From assembly GCF_020085105.1 (NCBI RefSeq), contig NC_058061.1, positions 7,535,284 to 7,599,283 on the forward strand: a stretch of DNA of 64,000 bases, given 5' to 3'. Shown one piece after another: positions 9,566 through 21,400 of this stretch (positions within the stretch are counted from its first letter, which is position 1; every line of letters starts with the position of its first letter). Below the pieces are notes generated by a model. The model was not told where the DNA came from, did no database searches, and saw only the letters and a list, made by a program, of their open reading frames with translations. The translations under genes and the position numbers were made by a program. The stretch is from Siniperca chuatsi (taxonomy: Eukaryota > Chordata > Actinopteri > Centrarchiformes > Sinipercidae).

Positions 9566-12500
9566 ATGGATCTAACTTTTATATTATCAGCTGTTATTTT
9601 CACGCTTCTCGCCATTGTGGTCGCAACGTCGCTACTTAACGGCTCTTCGCCCACAGCTGAGTTTGCAAACGCACGGCGTTATTTCGGACACAGAGGAGAC
9701 GCTTCAGCCGGGGGATTAGATCAATCAGGGCCGAAGCAGAACGGCCATGTACCGGACAAGAAGAAGCAGAAGAAGGAGGGAGAGGACGACTGGTGTGAGA
9801 TCAGCGGGAGCTCACATGATCACTGGGATGTAGTGAAATCTGTGCTTTCAGTAAGTAGTCTGCAATCAGACAGTGTGCACAGTGGGACAGATCTGGTTGT
9901 TTTTTCTCTCTTAATTATCCCTTAATCTGTTTTACTGACTCTCCCTCCCACTCAGATACAGCTTACATGTCCATTCAGAGGTGGAAGAAGCACTCAGATC
10001 CTTTACTTGAGTAAAAGTAGCAATACTGGAAAAACTACTATTTAACAAGTAAAGGTCCTGCATTATCATTTGAATGAACTGCAGTGTAATGTAAAGAAGT
10101 ATCGAAATTAAAAGAAGGAGGCAACATAGGAAACAGTGAAAGTTTAAAAAAGGGGGGTTTAAAAGGTCAAATTTAATGGAAAACCTAAATGTTCAAGTTA
10201 GTTGGAAATGAAAATATGATCTGTTTAGAGAAGTAAAAAGTACAGTATTTGGAGGAAAAAGTGAAAATACTCAAGTGAAGTATCTTTACCTCAAAATTGT
10301 GCTTAAGCAGTGGTGGAAGAAATATTCAGATCCTTATGTAATAGTAGCAATACCACAAGTAAAAGTCCTGCATTCAAAATTATATTTATGTACAGAAGTA
10401 TAGTCTAGTAAAAGCACTCATTTTGCGATTGGAGTGCTATTTTATCATGTATTGTATTACTGCATTATTATTACTGATGTAGCATTTTAATGTTGTAGCT
10501 GCTTTATAGTTTAATCTGTAACATTACACTGTATTTAATAAACTGATCATATGTTTTGTATGTCTACAGCTGCAACATTAGTTGATTAATTGAAGTTGAT
10601 TGAGAAAATTAATCAGCTATACTTTTTAAGCAAAAATGGCTAAATTCACATCTTTCAGCTTCTCGAATGAAGGGAGTGTTTTTTCTGGTTTTCTTAATTT
10701 TCTATAATTGTAAATTTATTTGGGTTTTGGACTATTGGTCCGAGAAAACAAGGCACTTGAAGACGTCACCTTGGACTTTGGGAAACTGGAATGGACTTTT
10801 CTCACAATTTGCTATGATTTTGTAGACAAAAGATTATTCGATTAATAAAGAAAATAATTAGCAGATGATTCAGTAATGAAAATTAGCTGCAGCCCCTCTG
10901 TATGTCAAATCTTAGTTTGCAAAGTAACCAGTAACTGTTGCTGTCAAATAAATGTAGTGCCATAAAAAGTACAGTATTTCCCTGTGAAATGTAATGGAGC
11001 AGAAGTGTAAATTGGCATAAAATGGATAGTACTTAAGTAGCTTAAATATACTTGCTTTCCACCTCTGTGGACGTTTCTAGTAGTCGACATCCCTCTCACC
11101 TGTGTTGTTCTGCACTAAAATGACAGACAGAGAGGGCAACAGTAGGAGGACTTTGCATAACTGTCTTCTTTGGTGTCTCTCACCCTTAACTGGTGTCAAT
11201 AAATAGAAAGAAGCAACGTGGCTTTACTCTTATTTTGAAAAAGGCACCCAAGAGACACCTCCACACACCACTCAGGTAGCTGTCATGACTCTCTCTGGCC
11301 TGATTTTAGCCTCTTTAATGCCTGTAGAGGGTCATCAAGTTGGACAAAACATGACAGGGAGAGAGAGGTCAAATCAGCACCCGAGGGAGCAAAGAATGAA
11401 ATGATAACCTTGGCTTTTCCATCACTGACATCTGCGGCAAGTGTAGGCTAGATCAGCATTCTGGAGAGGTGAGGAATTACAGGTAACACACAGAGTTAAA
11501 CTGAGATGTTTGGAGCTTTCCCTTGAGCTAACATCAGTTTCTAATCCAGGCATGCCTGCAAGGACATACACACAGATATTTAAAAAATACATTAATTGCT
11601 CAAGTTTTGGGGGGAAACTTGTGAAAAATTATGGTTTTGATGCCCCTCACCTGACCCCTTAATTCTCTGACAGGAGGAGGCACATCCTCACCCTCCCACT
11701 GAAGAACTGACAACACCAGTTGAGCATTCCTCCTCCACATCTATGAGCTTAGAGGTAGACTGGTCATCCAAGGCCTCATCAGGGAGGGGCCGCAGGTCAT
11801 TCATTGGGCTCTCTGATAAGGAGCTCCTAAAGTGTGCTTTCTCTCACCCCCAGACTGAAGGAGCCACAGAGAGCCCGGGGATCAACGGTGAGCACTTTCA
11901 CCCACTTTGAAGAAGAAGAGTTAAATATAAATAAATATATATGGGTTTTTTTGTTCAAAATAAAAGTTTAGTGTAGATTTCTAATATAACGTTTGTTCTG
12001 TTTCATCAGATGAATCAAATGAAAACAATTCCTTGAAGTACATCCCTGGAAAGGCACGATCCCACCACTTGCAAATGATGATGTCCACAGAGGAACTGGA
12101 GGAGGAGCAGAGGTCAGTGAAAAGTACAAATATGGGTGCCAACTTCCTTTTATATAAAGTTTATAAGCCATTAATAAAAACTATTCATTGGGGAGACCCC
12201 TCTAATGGTTGAACAGTCCATTTGAGGGGCCTTCCTGCTGAATTAAAGCGCTTGCTAAAAAGACGAGCCAAGTGTCATGCTGGAGGAGGATTTCCCACAA
12301 CCTGGCAAGCCAAAAGGTGTTTTTCTTAATGGCTTATAACTAATCTAAAACACATTAATAAATAAATGATGTATTGACAATTAATAAAGCCATTAATTAA
12401 GGCTTTATGAAGGGTGCCTTATCAACAAGTGGCACCCAAATATGTCACAATTTAGTAAATTGTAGTTGGACAAATGTACTCATGGTTACTGGGTTCCCCA

Positions 12501-14843
12501 ATCTGCTCGATATCCCCCTCTGTTCTCCCAAAATACTCTAAAACAGAACAAAAATGCTTTGGCACCAGATTCTTTAATGATTCTCACGACATTTACATAA
12601 AGTTCCCTTGTTTCCACGAAGCTGCCCTGCCCTCTGTCCTCTTCTTCCTCGCTCTAATCTCAACCCTACGCTGTCTTCACGTGTGTTTGTGTGTTGTTGG
12701 CATTGCACTCAGAGGCTTTCACGTTTAGCTGCTGTATCACCCGTCCTTTTGAGGCTAGACTTAGTAAGGCGACATTGAGTCTCTGCCAGGCATTAGCTGA
12801 AGGATGAACGACACAAGACTTAGAAGAAACCGCTCAAAGCGTTCAGTGACTGCTGGGGAAAAAATAGGAAACAGAGGAGAGACAAGATTATTGTTTTTTT
12901 TTTACTGTAATGCATCTGTATACCCTGCTTTTATCATTGCAGGATACACTCCAACACAGACTTTAACTGTCTGTAAGCCTGAAAAAGGAGCAAATATGTG
13001 GTAAAGTATGAGTTATTCTCACCTGTTTATCTCAGGGGAGTCACTTTCTGGCCATTGTGTGAAAACTATTCCAGTGCCGTTTTTTAGTTCAAACCTCAGC
13101 AGTGGTTTTGGTCTCATCAGCTCTTTATCCTCAAGTGGCCATGAAGCGACTGATTAACTGTGCTGTGTTGCTTACCTGATCCCACATGCCCATGTCTCGC
13201 TGTCCCTATTATTCCACATTAGATGTGTGACTCCTAGGAGGTGTCACAGCAGGTGTTGATTGCGTCAACTCTGACAGATGAGTGTTAGTTAATCCTCTGA
13301 GGACTCTCCTCTGTTCTGCCACAAGGAGGAGTCTGTGCAACGCGTAACGGTGGGAAGATTGGAGGTTCATGCTTTGTAATATGTGATGTCAGGAGGATAG
13401 ACAGCTGGGATGATATTTATATCAGAGCACTGATAGAGGACCTGTTTTCCTTGTATTTAATGATAAATACTGGACAGGATCTTTCACTTACATGAGATTA
13501 ATGCTGGTCATGTAGGACATCTTTATCAGCATTTATTACTGAATGTGGTTTAGTGTCTTTGCGTTTCTGCACAGGTGTGATTGTTTAACTGTTGTCAAGT
13601 CTCTGAATTTATCAAAGCTCACCCTTTTGTCTGTCCCTCTTGTGTTTCCCTTGTCATTTAGTAGTAGTGTGACAGTGATGCTAAAGATGGTGGTTTGTGC
13701 AAAAAATTATGTATTTCTAAGCTTCTCTTGCATCTCTAAACAACTACAAAGTTCTTGCACACCAGAAAGTCTTGTTGACTGGTCCATTAGATCAAGAACT
13801 CTGAAAGAAAACAATCCTGCAGACTCTCGATCCCTTGCACTCACTTTATTGATAACTTTTTGGTCCTAAGACCTTCATCAGGTGAACACTATACTGAGCT
13901 CTTCCATCCACATTTAAAGGAATAGTTTTAAGAAATACGCTTAATTGCTTTCTGGTGGAGAGTTAGATGAGATACTACTCTCAAATCTGCAAACTAAATA
14001 TGAAGCTACAGCCAGCAGCCGTTTAGCTTAGCTTAGCACAAAGATTGGAAACAGGGAAACAGCTAGCCTGGCACTGTCTGAAGGTCGCAAAATATATATA
14101 TTACATAACATAATTTGTTTGTTTAATCTCTGCGAGTCTCTGATGGTTGCCTGGCAACTGCTCAGAGGCAAGAAATAGTGATCATCATGTTTTACTTACA
14201 GATTAAATGAACAAGATATAACGTGTTAATCAGTGAGTTTTAGAGGTGCTGAAAGAATTTTGTAACTGTTGGACAGGCTTGCTGTTTCCCCCCATTTCCA
14301 GTCTTTATGCTCAGCTAAGATAAATGTCTGCAGGTTTATACCATACAGTCGAGAGTGGTATCAATCTTCTCATCAAACTCTCCGCCAGAAAGCAAATATG
14401 CGTATTTCCCAAAATGTCGAACTATTCCTTTTAAATTCTCTATTGTATTATATATGTACTTATTTGGTTAAGCCTTGTATATTGATTAGGATGATATGTA
14501 CCTATTTACTTTTCTTGTTTACAATTGGAAAATCTCAGTAGGGGGTTTATTTATAACCTCTGATTTATGGTTTTTCCTGGGATTTCTTTACAATTATTTA
14601 CAGTACAGCTGTTTGTCAGTATGAATTTTACCTGATGAACGCAATAAAGTTTGCATAAGTGATCGACTGTGTGCAGAATTTTTTGGTACTTTCACCTCTT
14701 AATATTTCTTTGATATTTGTCTTCCCAGGGTGCAACGTGAGCAGCTGGCCGCCATTTTCCAGCTGCTGAAAGACAACAGGGAGACGTTCGGGGAGGTGTC
14801 TGAGGGAGACATGGAGGAGCAGCTCAGACTCTACTCCATCTGA
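9566..14843 (+). CDS. mxra7: MXRA7, matrix-remodelling-associated protein 7
   Basis: Coding exons are 9566-9850, 11674-11887, 12010-12112 and 14729-14843; all junctions are GT-AG and keep frame, giving 238 residues. The N-terminus (LTFILSAVIFTLLAIVVATSLL, read in two parts) is one hydrophobic segment, fitting a signal anchor or single membrane pass. The middle is polar, low-complexity and poorly conserved. The last two exons carry the family signature: LKYIPGK, then EELEEEQRVQREQLAAIF, then a short segment ending EEQLRLYSI. MXRA7 has no known enzymatic domain; it has been linked to matrix remodelling and inflammation, with the mechanism unclear. Human MXRA7 also lies beside ST6GALNAC1/2 and near SRSF2. 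The start at 9566 was chosen over an upstream in-frame GTG because it opens directly into the hydrophobic segment. Confidence 0.92.
9976..11067. mobile_element. Composite hAT-like MITE in mxra7 intron 1
   Basis: The outer ends are perfect 11-bp inverted repeats, CAGAGGTGGAA and TTCCACCTCTG. A second start, CAGTGGTGGAA at 10308, shows that a related copy is nested or abutting. A different dispersed repeat (about 10570-10895, 'gctgcaacattagttgatt' to 'attagctgcag') is inserted inside. It is non-coding. Confidence 0.6.
12113..14728 (+). other. mxra7: mxra7 intron 3
   Basis: A 2.6-kb intron between GTCAGT (12113) and TTCCCAG (14728). It holds one MITE, listed separately. The open frames at 12474, 12804 and 13543 have no recognisable domains and no coding signature. 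Confidence 0.7.
13916..14431. mobile_element. MITE with AAAGGAATAGTT inverted repeats
   Basis: Perfect 12-bp inverted ends (AAAGGAATAGTT and AACTATTCCTTT) enclose 516 bp containing the fish-repeat core 'agctagcctggc' and 'gcttagcttagca'. Related but less complete copies occur at about 37681-38240, 51145-51335 and 58935-59125. There is no transposase. Confidence 0.75.
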
Positions 14844-15275
14844 GACTCCTCTCTGACTCTTCGTGTTGCGATCCAGCCTCTTATTGCACTCTTTAATCTG
14901 TGAGCGCTACTGAAGGACTACTCCAGTACACCAAATACTTCAATAATCTTGTTCACAGTATTCAACACAGCTGTACAGTCCACTCAACATCCACTCTCAT
15001 TCGTGTTTTAATATGACATACTTGTTTTATTGTGTTGTTTTGTTGCTGTCATATCCACCTTTCATCCACATGAAGACTTAACCAAAGCAGCAGGATCTAT
15101 TCAAGTCCAGAACAGGCTTTTCTAGCTACCAATACGCAAATAAGGACTGACGGGACTATTGTTCCTAACAGTTTTAATTTATTACATTTATTTTTTTTAT
15201 TTACATGTACAAATCCTGTAAAGTTACTTCTTCATATCTTCCCATTGTTGTGTAATAAACCACATAATGTACCAT
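14844..15275 (+). other. mxra7: mxra7 3' UTR
   Basis: Non-coding sequence from the mxra7 stop to the likely 3' end. AATAAA at 15254-15259 is followed by a GT-rich downstream element (gtgtgtgtgtgtgcgtgtg). From 15024 onward this UTR is also present at 51795-52110, upstream of the second sialyltransferase copy. Confidence 0.75.
15254..15259 (+). terminator. mxra7: mxra7 polyadenylation signal
   Basis: AATAAA with a GT-rich element about 25 bp downstream. The hexamer is conserved in the duplicated tail at 52092-52097. Confidence 0.65.
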
Positions 15276-15468
15276 TGTGAAGGTGTGTGTGTGTGCGTGT
15301 GGGTGGGTGGGTGGTTCCTGTCTATGCAGCAGCCCTGCCCATTACTTTTGGTGACACGGTGTTAAGTGCCTCAGGTGGCTTTCCACCTGATCACAAAATC
15401 CAAGAGGGAAAGCAAACAGCAAACACACTCTGTAATTAACTGAACAGCAAAGCCTACAGTTCTCAGGG

Positions 15469-18400
15469 ATGGCGCTCCAAACCTCCAGGATTTTTTCTTT
15501 GCTGTTTGTGATCGCAGTTGCCATTGTACTTTTAATTTTATCATGGGGATATTTATCAACAAGCATCAGGTAAGTTGTCCTTCTATTTAGTCTAGAGAAA
15601 CATTAAGGATAAAGAAGGAAACTTAACACTAAGATTTTTTAATCTGTAATATTTTCTGGTACATTAGTTCTTTTCTTTAAAGAAATCTGTATCAGCACAT
15701 TTCCAGTTACATTATTTTTATTAAAGTCACTTGCTAATTCTCATATGTTGCGTCTATTGCTCTTTTGTTTTTTTTCAATTTCCAACTCAGCTGGACTGCT
15801 TTCTCAGAAAATAACAGACACCAAGATGAAGACAGTTTGCTTAAGAGTTACATTGAACTCTGGGTTAAAAAAGGAAACTCAACCCATCCGCCTGCTGTGT
15901 TCACCACAACACATAAAGCAAAAATTGCTGATTCCACAAAAACAAACCAGGTGACAAAGCTAAAAACTGATCAAATGAGAGCCTCTACACATGGCGCTGT
16001 GGCTGAGACTCCCATACCCGTCCTTTTAAAAAAATCCTTCAAGAAGCTTCCTCAGTGGGATTTTGAGGATGTTTATAACCAGGATGCCCCACCCAGACAG
16101 ACAGTAAGCAAGTTATGACAAGATAGTACATTACTTATAATAATGTAAATGTAATATAAATGTATTAACTTTGTGGGTGTGGGAAAACCTGTCTGATGGC
16201 GGCACAGCTGTGTGTTCACTTGTGTGTCTTTGGTGTGACCTGCATGGATTAGATGTTTGCTTTTCCCGTGAACGATTTCACACAGTATCATTACCTCTAA
16301 CTACAACCTATTATATTTCATTTGGGTTCTGACTGACATTCCTCTACCTGTTTGACTTCTCTGTCACCAGATTTTTATTTTTATTATTTTAATTTTTACA
16401 GCTGTTTCTTCAGCTGTATCTATTAAATCATTGATTTCAGCCAGATGAACAAAGTGGAAATCTAATTTTATATATTTAGTTGTTTGTTTTCCTGTTAGAA
16501 TTATTTCATAATTTAATATTTAATCCTTTATTCACAGACATGTGCCCAGTCTCTGCGAAACTCTGAGGATGAGAGCTTCAAGAAGGCTTTCCTTCCCAAC
16601 ATACGTTTGTTTTTGCACAAAAACAATTTCAACATGAGCGAGTGGAACCGACTTTCACATTTTAACAACCCTTTTGGTTTTATGGAATACCAGTATAACG
16701 GTAGGTGTTTGTATGTGTCTGTGTGAGACAAGTGTGCTGACACTGTATTTCATAAATACTGTGTGGTTGCTGGGTAATGGACATATTTATCATGTACACT
16801 TTCATTCTTCTGGATATTGCCAAAGTACTCCTCACATTGTTTTGGCACCATAACCAAAAATGTGACAAATCGAGGCATGTTGTTCCATTTGACATGTGTT
16901 GGGATTCAGGTAGGGTGGATTTGGTTATTAGCAAAATATCAAAGATATTTCTGAATATTAATACAATTATTAAAATGGAATAATGATTACAGGGCACCAC
17001 CTTGGGATTAGGGACCAATAACCAAATGTGAACAACAGTCTCAAAGGTGGATGTCCACCTAAAAATGCTGATATTTAAAGTACTATCTTACATTAATAAT
17101 AGTGGACAGTGGAGGGTGAATCCGAGCACTGACCGTCACAAACAGCTATTATTACAACAAATACAAAATATAACCACAGGGAACTGCTCTTTAAAGGTAC
17201 AATAGAGTTTATTTAACCATAGCACTGATTAATAATCATAACTTCAGCCAACAACCACTATCATCTATTCTAAACACAATAAGCATTGGACAATCAGCAA
17301 GCATGTAAGGTGTGTGTTTGTGTGTCTGGAACAATAGAGAGGAGGGGTGCAAGGAAGATAGCAGACGTGACCACGTGGGTGCTCGTCATGCACAGATCCA
17401 AAATGGCAGGCAGGCCTGCGAAACTCAAACAAAGGGGAGAGCCAAAATGGCGGACAGGCTCTATTTGTCCTCAAGATGGCGTGAAGCGTAGCTAGTTATG
17501 CTACCACGCTATTTGGGTCATTTGAGATTTGTGAAAAGGTGTGTGGGTTAGGGAGGAGGAAAGAGAAAGAAAAGCACGCAGAGTAAGGCACAAGAGATTT
17601 CAAATGCCGTGGTAAAGTACAAAAGCTGTCCCTTTATCACACAGGAACCCGGCAGCCAACTTTCTTTCAACAGCTGAGTCACTAACTTGGTCTGATAAAG
17701 CACAGCTGTTAGCTTCCACAGTGGCTACAAAACTAACACAATTAAACGGTCCAGCTGCGTGGTCCCAATACGTAATGGAACACACTAAGCACAAAAACAC
17801 ACAGCAGAAACAGGACATGGATTATTATATGGAAGGTCACAATCAGGATCCAAAAGGTTGTTCAGCAAACAGTCTGTTGCTTGTCCAGCGAGTTAAGACT
17901 TTACCTAGGGAGTTAAAGTTCACGTGATGTGTCCCCTGAAGCAACCGAAGTTACAATGGAAAGACAGCGAGTGGTCTGTGTGCTCTGCTTTTATAGAGGT
18001 GATGACGCCATGGCCAGAGCACCAGGATTTCCTGCGCCCCTTTGGCTTCTTGTCCAGTAGGAATCTAGGCTTTGGACCTAAATGAAATCTCACGTCAGGG
18101 TGTGAATTAACAGCTGGTGGAGATTTGGCACCATTTCTATGAGTTCAGGCTTTTTGGTTTCACTACAGCCTCTGTTCTTTGTTCTCCACACATGGTGAGG
18201 CCCAACACATGCCTGTTGGGGAAAAGGGAAAAGAATGATGGGGAAAGGTTGCTAATAATTTTCTAGGTCTGTCAACTTCATCATAATTAGAAAGTTTATT
18301 TAAAGCTGCTCTAAGAAATATTTGTAGCCTATATTAACAATGGATAAAATGACTGTAATGTGAAAGAGGTCGCTCATAGTGATGAAATTACAGACAATTA

Positions 18401-21400
18401 TCACCTGAATCTGCAGTTCCCTATAGTTTTACAGACGGTTTTAGCATCTTTCAACTCATTGTTTTGGTTTTATGGCCCTTTACTTTAAAATTTAACTGTT
18501 TTCACTCTCACCGCTCTCATGAGCAGCTTTTTCAGTGAAAAAGCTCTAAAAAAAAAAAAAAAAAAAACCTGTACTCAGCACCAAACCATAGAGAGACAAA
18601 GTTAGCAACTAGCAGATATTTTTCCTCAGGAGTTGGTGGAGACCAAAACAGAGCTAAAAGGAGAGTGAATATTTGACTAACAGGTGGGCATAAACACAAC
18701 TTCAAATGAATGCTAATTAAAGTGCTTGCTATAACAACTTTATGAGGTGATTATATGTTAATGTCGTGCTTACATCTTGTTCTGCTGCCCCCAGATGGCC
18801 AAAAATTTAATTGCAGGCTTAAAGTGAAACGTAAGTAAATTTACTTAAGTACTGTACTTACAATTTTGAGGTACTTGTACTTTACTTGAGTATTACCATT
18901 GTATGCTATTTAATACTTCTACATTTTGAAGGAAATATTGTACATAATGCACCCAAATATTGGGTATGTAAAGTCTCTGCACACACCCCCCCCCCACAGG
19001 TGTTTTCAATAACTCTGATTAGGCCTGTAGTCAGGTAGTCTAGTTAAGTACAGCTTTGTTGGGAATTACGTGATTTCACCAAACTCCATGTACTAATAAA
19101 TGTATGTTAATTTGCATTTTATTTAGCAATTTAAGATTTGAGCTAAATTTGTATGGAAACTTGTCTACTGACAGTGTTCATTCTGCACAACGAGTACTTT
19201 TACTTTAAATATTTTAAGTAAACGTTTCTCTTTTTCTTTTACTTCAGTAATATTTTGAATGCAGGACTTTTAAAATACGTGTTGAGAAATATCTGTAAAG
19301 CCAAGGGGAGCTGCAGATTTGGGTGATTATTCACTGTAGGTTCATCACTACGAGCAACCATAGTCACATTGTTTTCACATTGTTACTATAGAAATATAAT
19401 TTGTAGCCACTTTAAGCATAACACATTTGCCAACACTTGTAAGCAACCACCTAGCAAGCCATTAGCAATATGCCAGTGACTTACTTGCAGAAAACCTTCT
19501 TGTTGTAAACTGTTTTGCAGCTTGTGTGCGCATTTTTTCATGTTTTCTTATTTTTGGTTTGCAGATATGATGTCTTCATTGAAGATGATCCCAAAGCCAA
19601 AAGAGCCACTACTCCTTCCAAAGCCAGGCAACGGCGGGTGTGTGCGCTGTGCTGTGGTGGGCACTGGGGGGATCCTCAATGGCTCTAAAATGGGGAAAGA
19701 GATCGATGCTCACGATTACGTCTTCCGGTAAGAAAGACGGAGAAAACAAACCTGTCAATTTTGTTTGTTAGTCATCTCCTGGCAGGCTATGAGGTTTCAA
19801 AACTATTTGACAAATAATTCGTGGAAGGGATTTTGAAGATCATATATGTGTCATTTATAATTTCTTTGCTTCACATCTATCTGAGGTGATGGCTATCAGG
19901 AGCTATGTTAGCTATTGTGTGTGATCAGTACTCAGGTGAGTGAGATCTGTTGATTGCAGTGGGTGGAGCTGGTGGTGTCTGTGTTGGCTCTCTGACAGTA
20001 CCCCCTCCTCCACGGGCGGCTCCTGACGCCCGCTGACGGCAACGGGGTCGGCCTCGGCCTCTGGGTGCAGGACGATCTGGATGAGCACTGTGAAAGTCCG
20101 TCAGTAGCGCCGGGTCGAGGATGTCGTCTCGCAGAACTCAAGATCTTTCTTCGGGCCCGTATCCTTCCCAGACTACCAGGCACTCAAGTCGGCCGCCCCG
20201 TCGCCTAGAATCCATAATGGCCTCCACCCGGTAGATTAGGGGTTCCTCAATCACATCTGGAGGAGGAGTTAGGGGTTGCTCCTCGGGTTCTGTGGAAGAT
20301 GGAGACACAGGTTTTAGGAGTGAGACATAAAATGAAGGGTGAATGCTGTACCTCGGGGGAAGCTAAAGCCGGTAGGTGACGTCATTAATCAGCCTCTCCA
20401 TGGGGAAGGGACCTATGTAGCGGGGACTCAGCTTACGTCAAGGCTGCCGGCCGGAGACGCAGATCCCGAGTGGAAAGCCAGACGCAATCCCCTGGATGAT
20501 AGACCGGGGTAGGGGATCATCGGGCATCTGCAAATTGCTTGTGTCTCCGTACAGCATGCTGCAGGTGGATATGGGCTGAGTCCCACACTCTCTCGCTCGA
20601 AACCAGTGGTCAATGGCTGGGACTTCAGATGGTTCCTCAGTCCAAGGGAACAACGGGAGTTGGTAGCCGAGTACGCACTGGAACGGGGTGAGACCCGTGG
20701 TGTTCTGTTTTAGAGAGTTCTGTGCGTACTTGGCCCACGGAAGGAAGCGGTTCTAGCTGGTTTGGTTGTTGTGACAGTAGGTCCGAAGATATCTCCCTAT
20801 CTCCTGTATCTTCCGCTCAGTCTGGCCGTTGGTCTGAGGGTGATAACCGGAGGAGAGCTTGACTGCTACTTGGAGGAGTTTGAAGAAGGCGCAGACTGAG
20901 CATCCTTCCACGAATTGGGAGACATCCCGGACCATACTGGGCCACCAGTAACGAGCCTGGAGGAGCGAGAGAGTACGCTGGCTGCCTGGGTGTCCAGAGC
21001 CCGGGGGAGCATGCGCTGAGCCCAGAAGGTCCTTACGCAGGTTGGTAGGAACGTAGACCTTACCCTCTGGGCCTCCTGGCGGAGCGGGTTCCGAAACTGT
21101 AGCGGCCTGTATTTGGTCATTCAGGTCCCACTGGATAGGGCTGACAAGTATGGTTGGAGGGAGGATGGGTTCTGGTGTGAGGGATTCCTCGGCAGCATGG
21201 ATTCTGGAGAGGGAATCCGCTTTTACGTTCTTGTCTCCGGGTCTATAGGTGATGGTGAAGTGGAAACGGGTGAAGAAGAGACCAGCGGGTTCAATCTTTT
21301 GGTGGTACGGAGGTATTCCAGGTTCTTATGGTCGGTGATGATAGTGAACGGGTGATTAGCTCCCTCCCGCCAATGCCTCCACTCTTCCAGTGCCAACTTT

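Noticed and set aside
17265..17927. Several 60-70-codon frames in intron 3, also present in copy B
   Set aside because: They lie inside the shared solo LTR; conservation is due to duplication.
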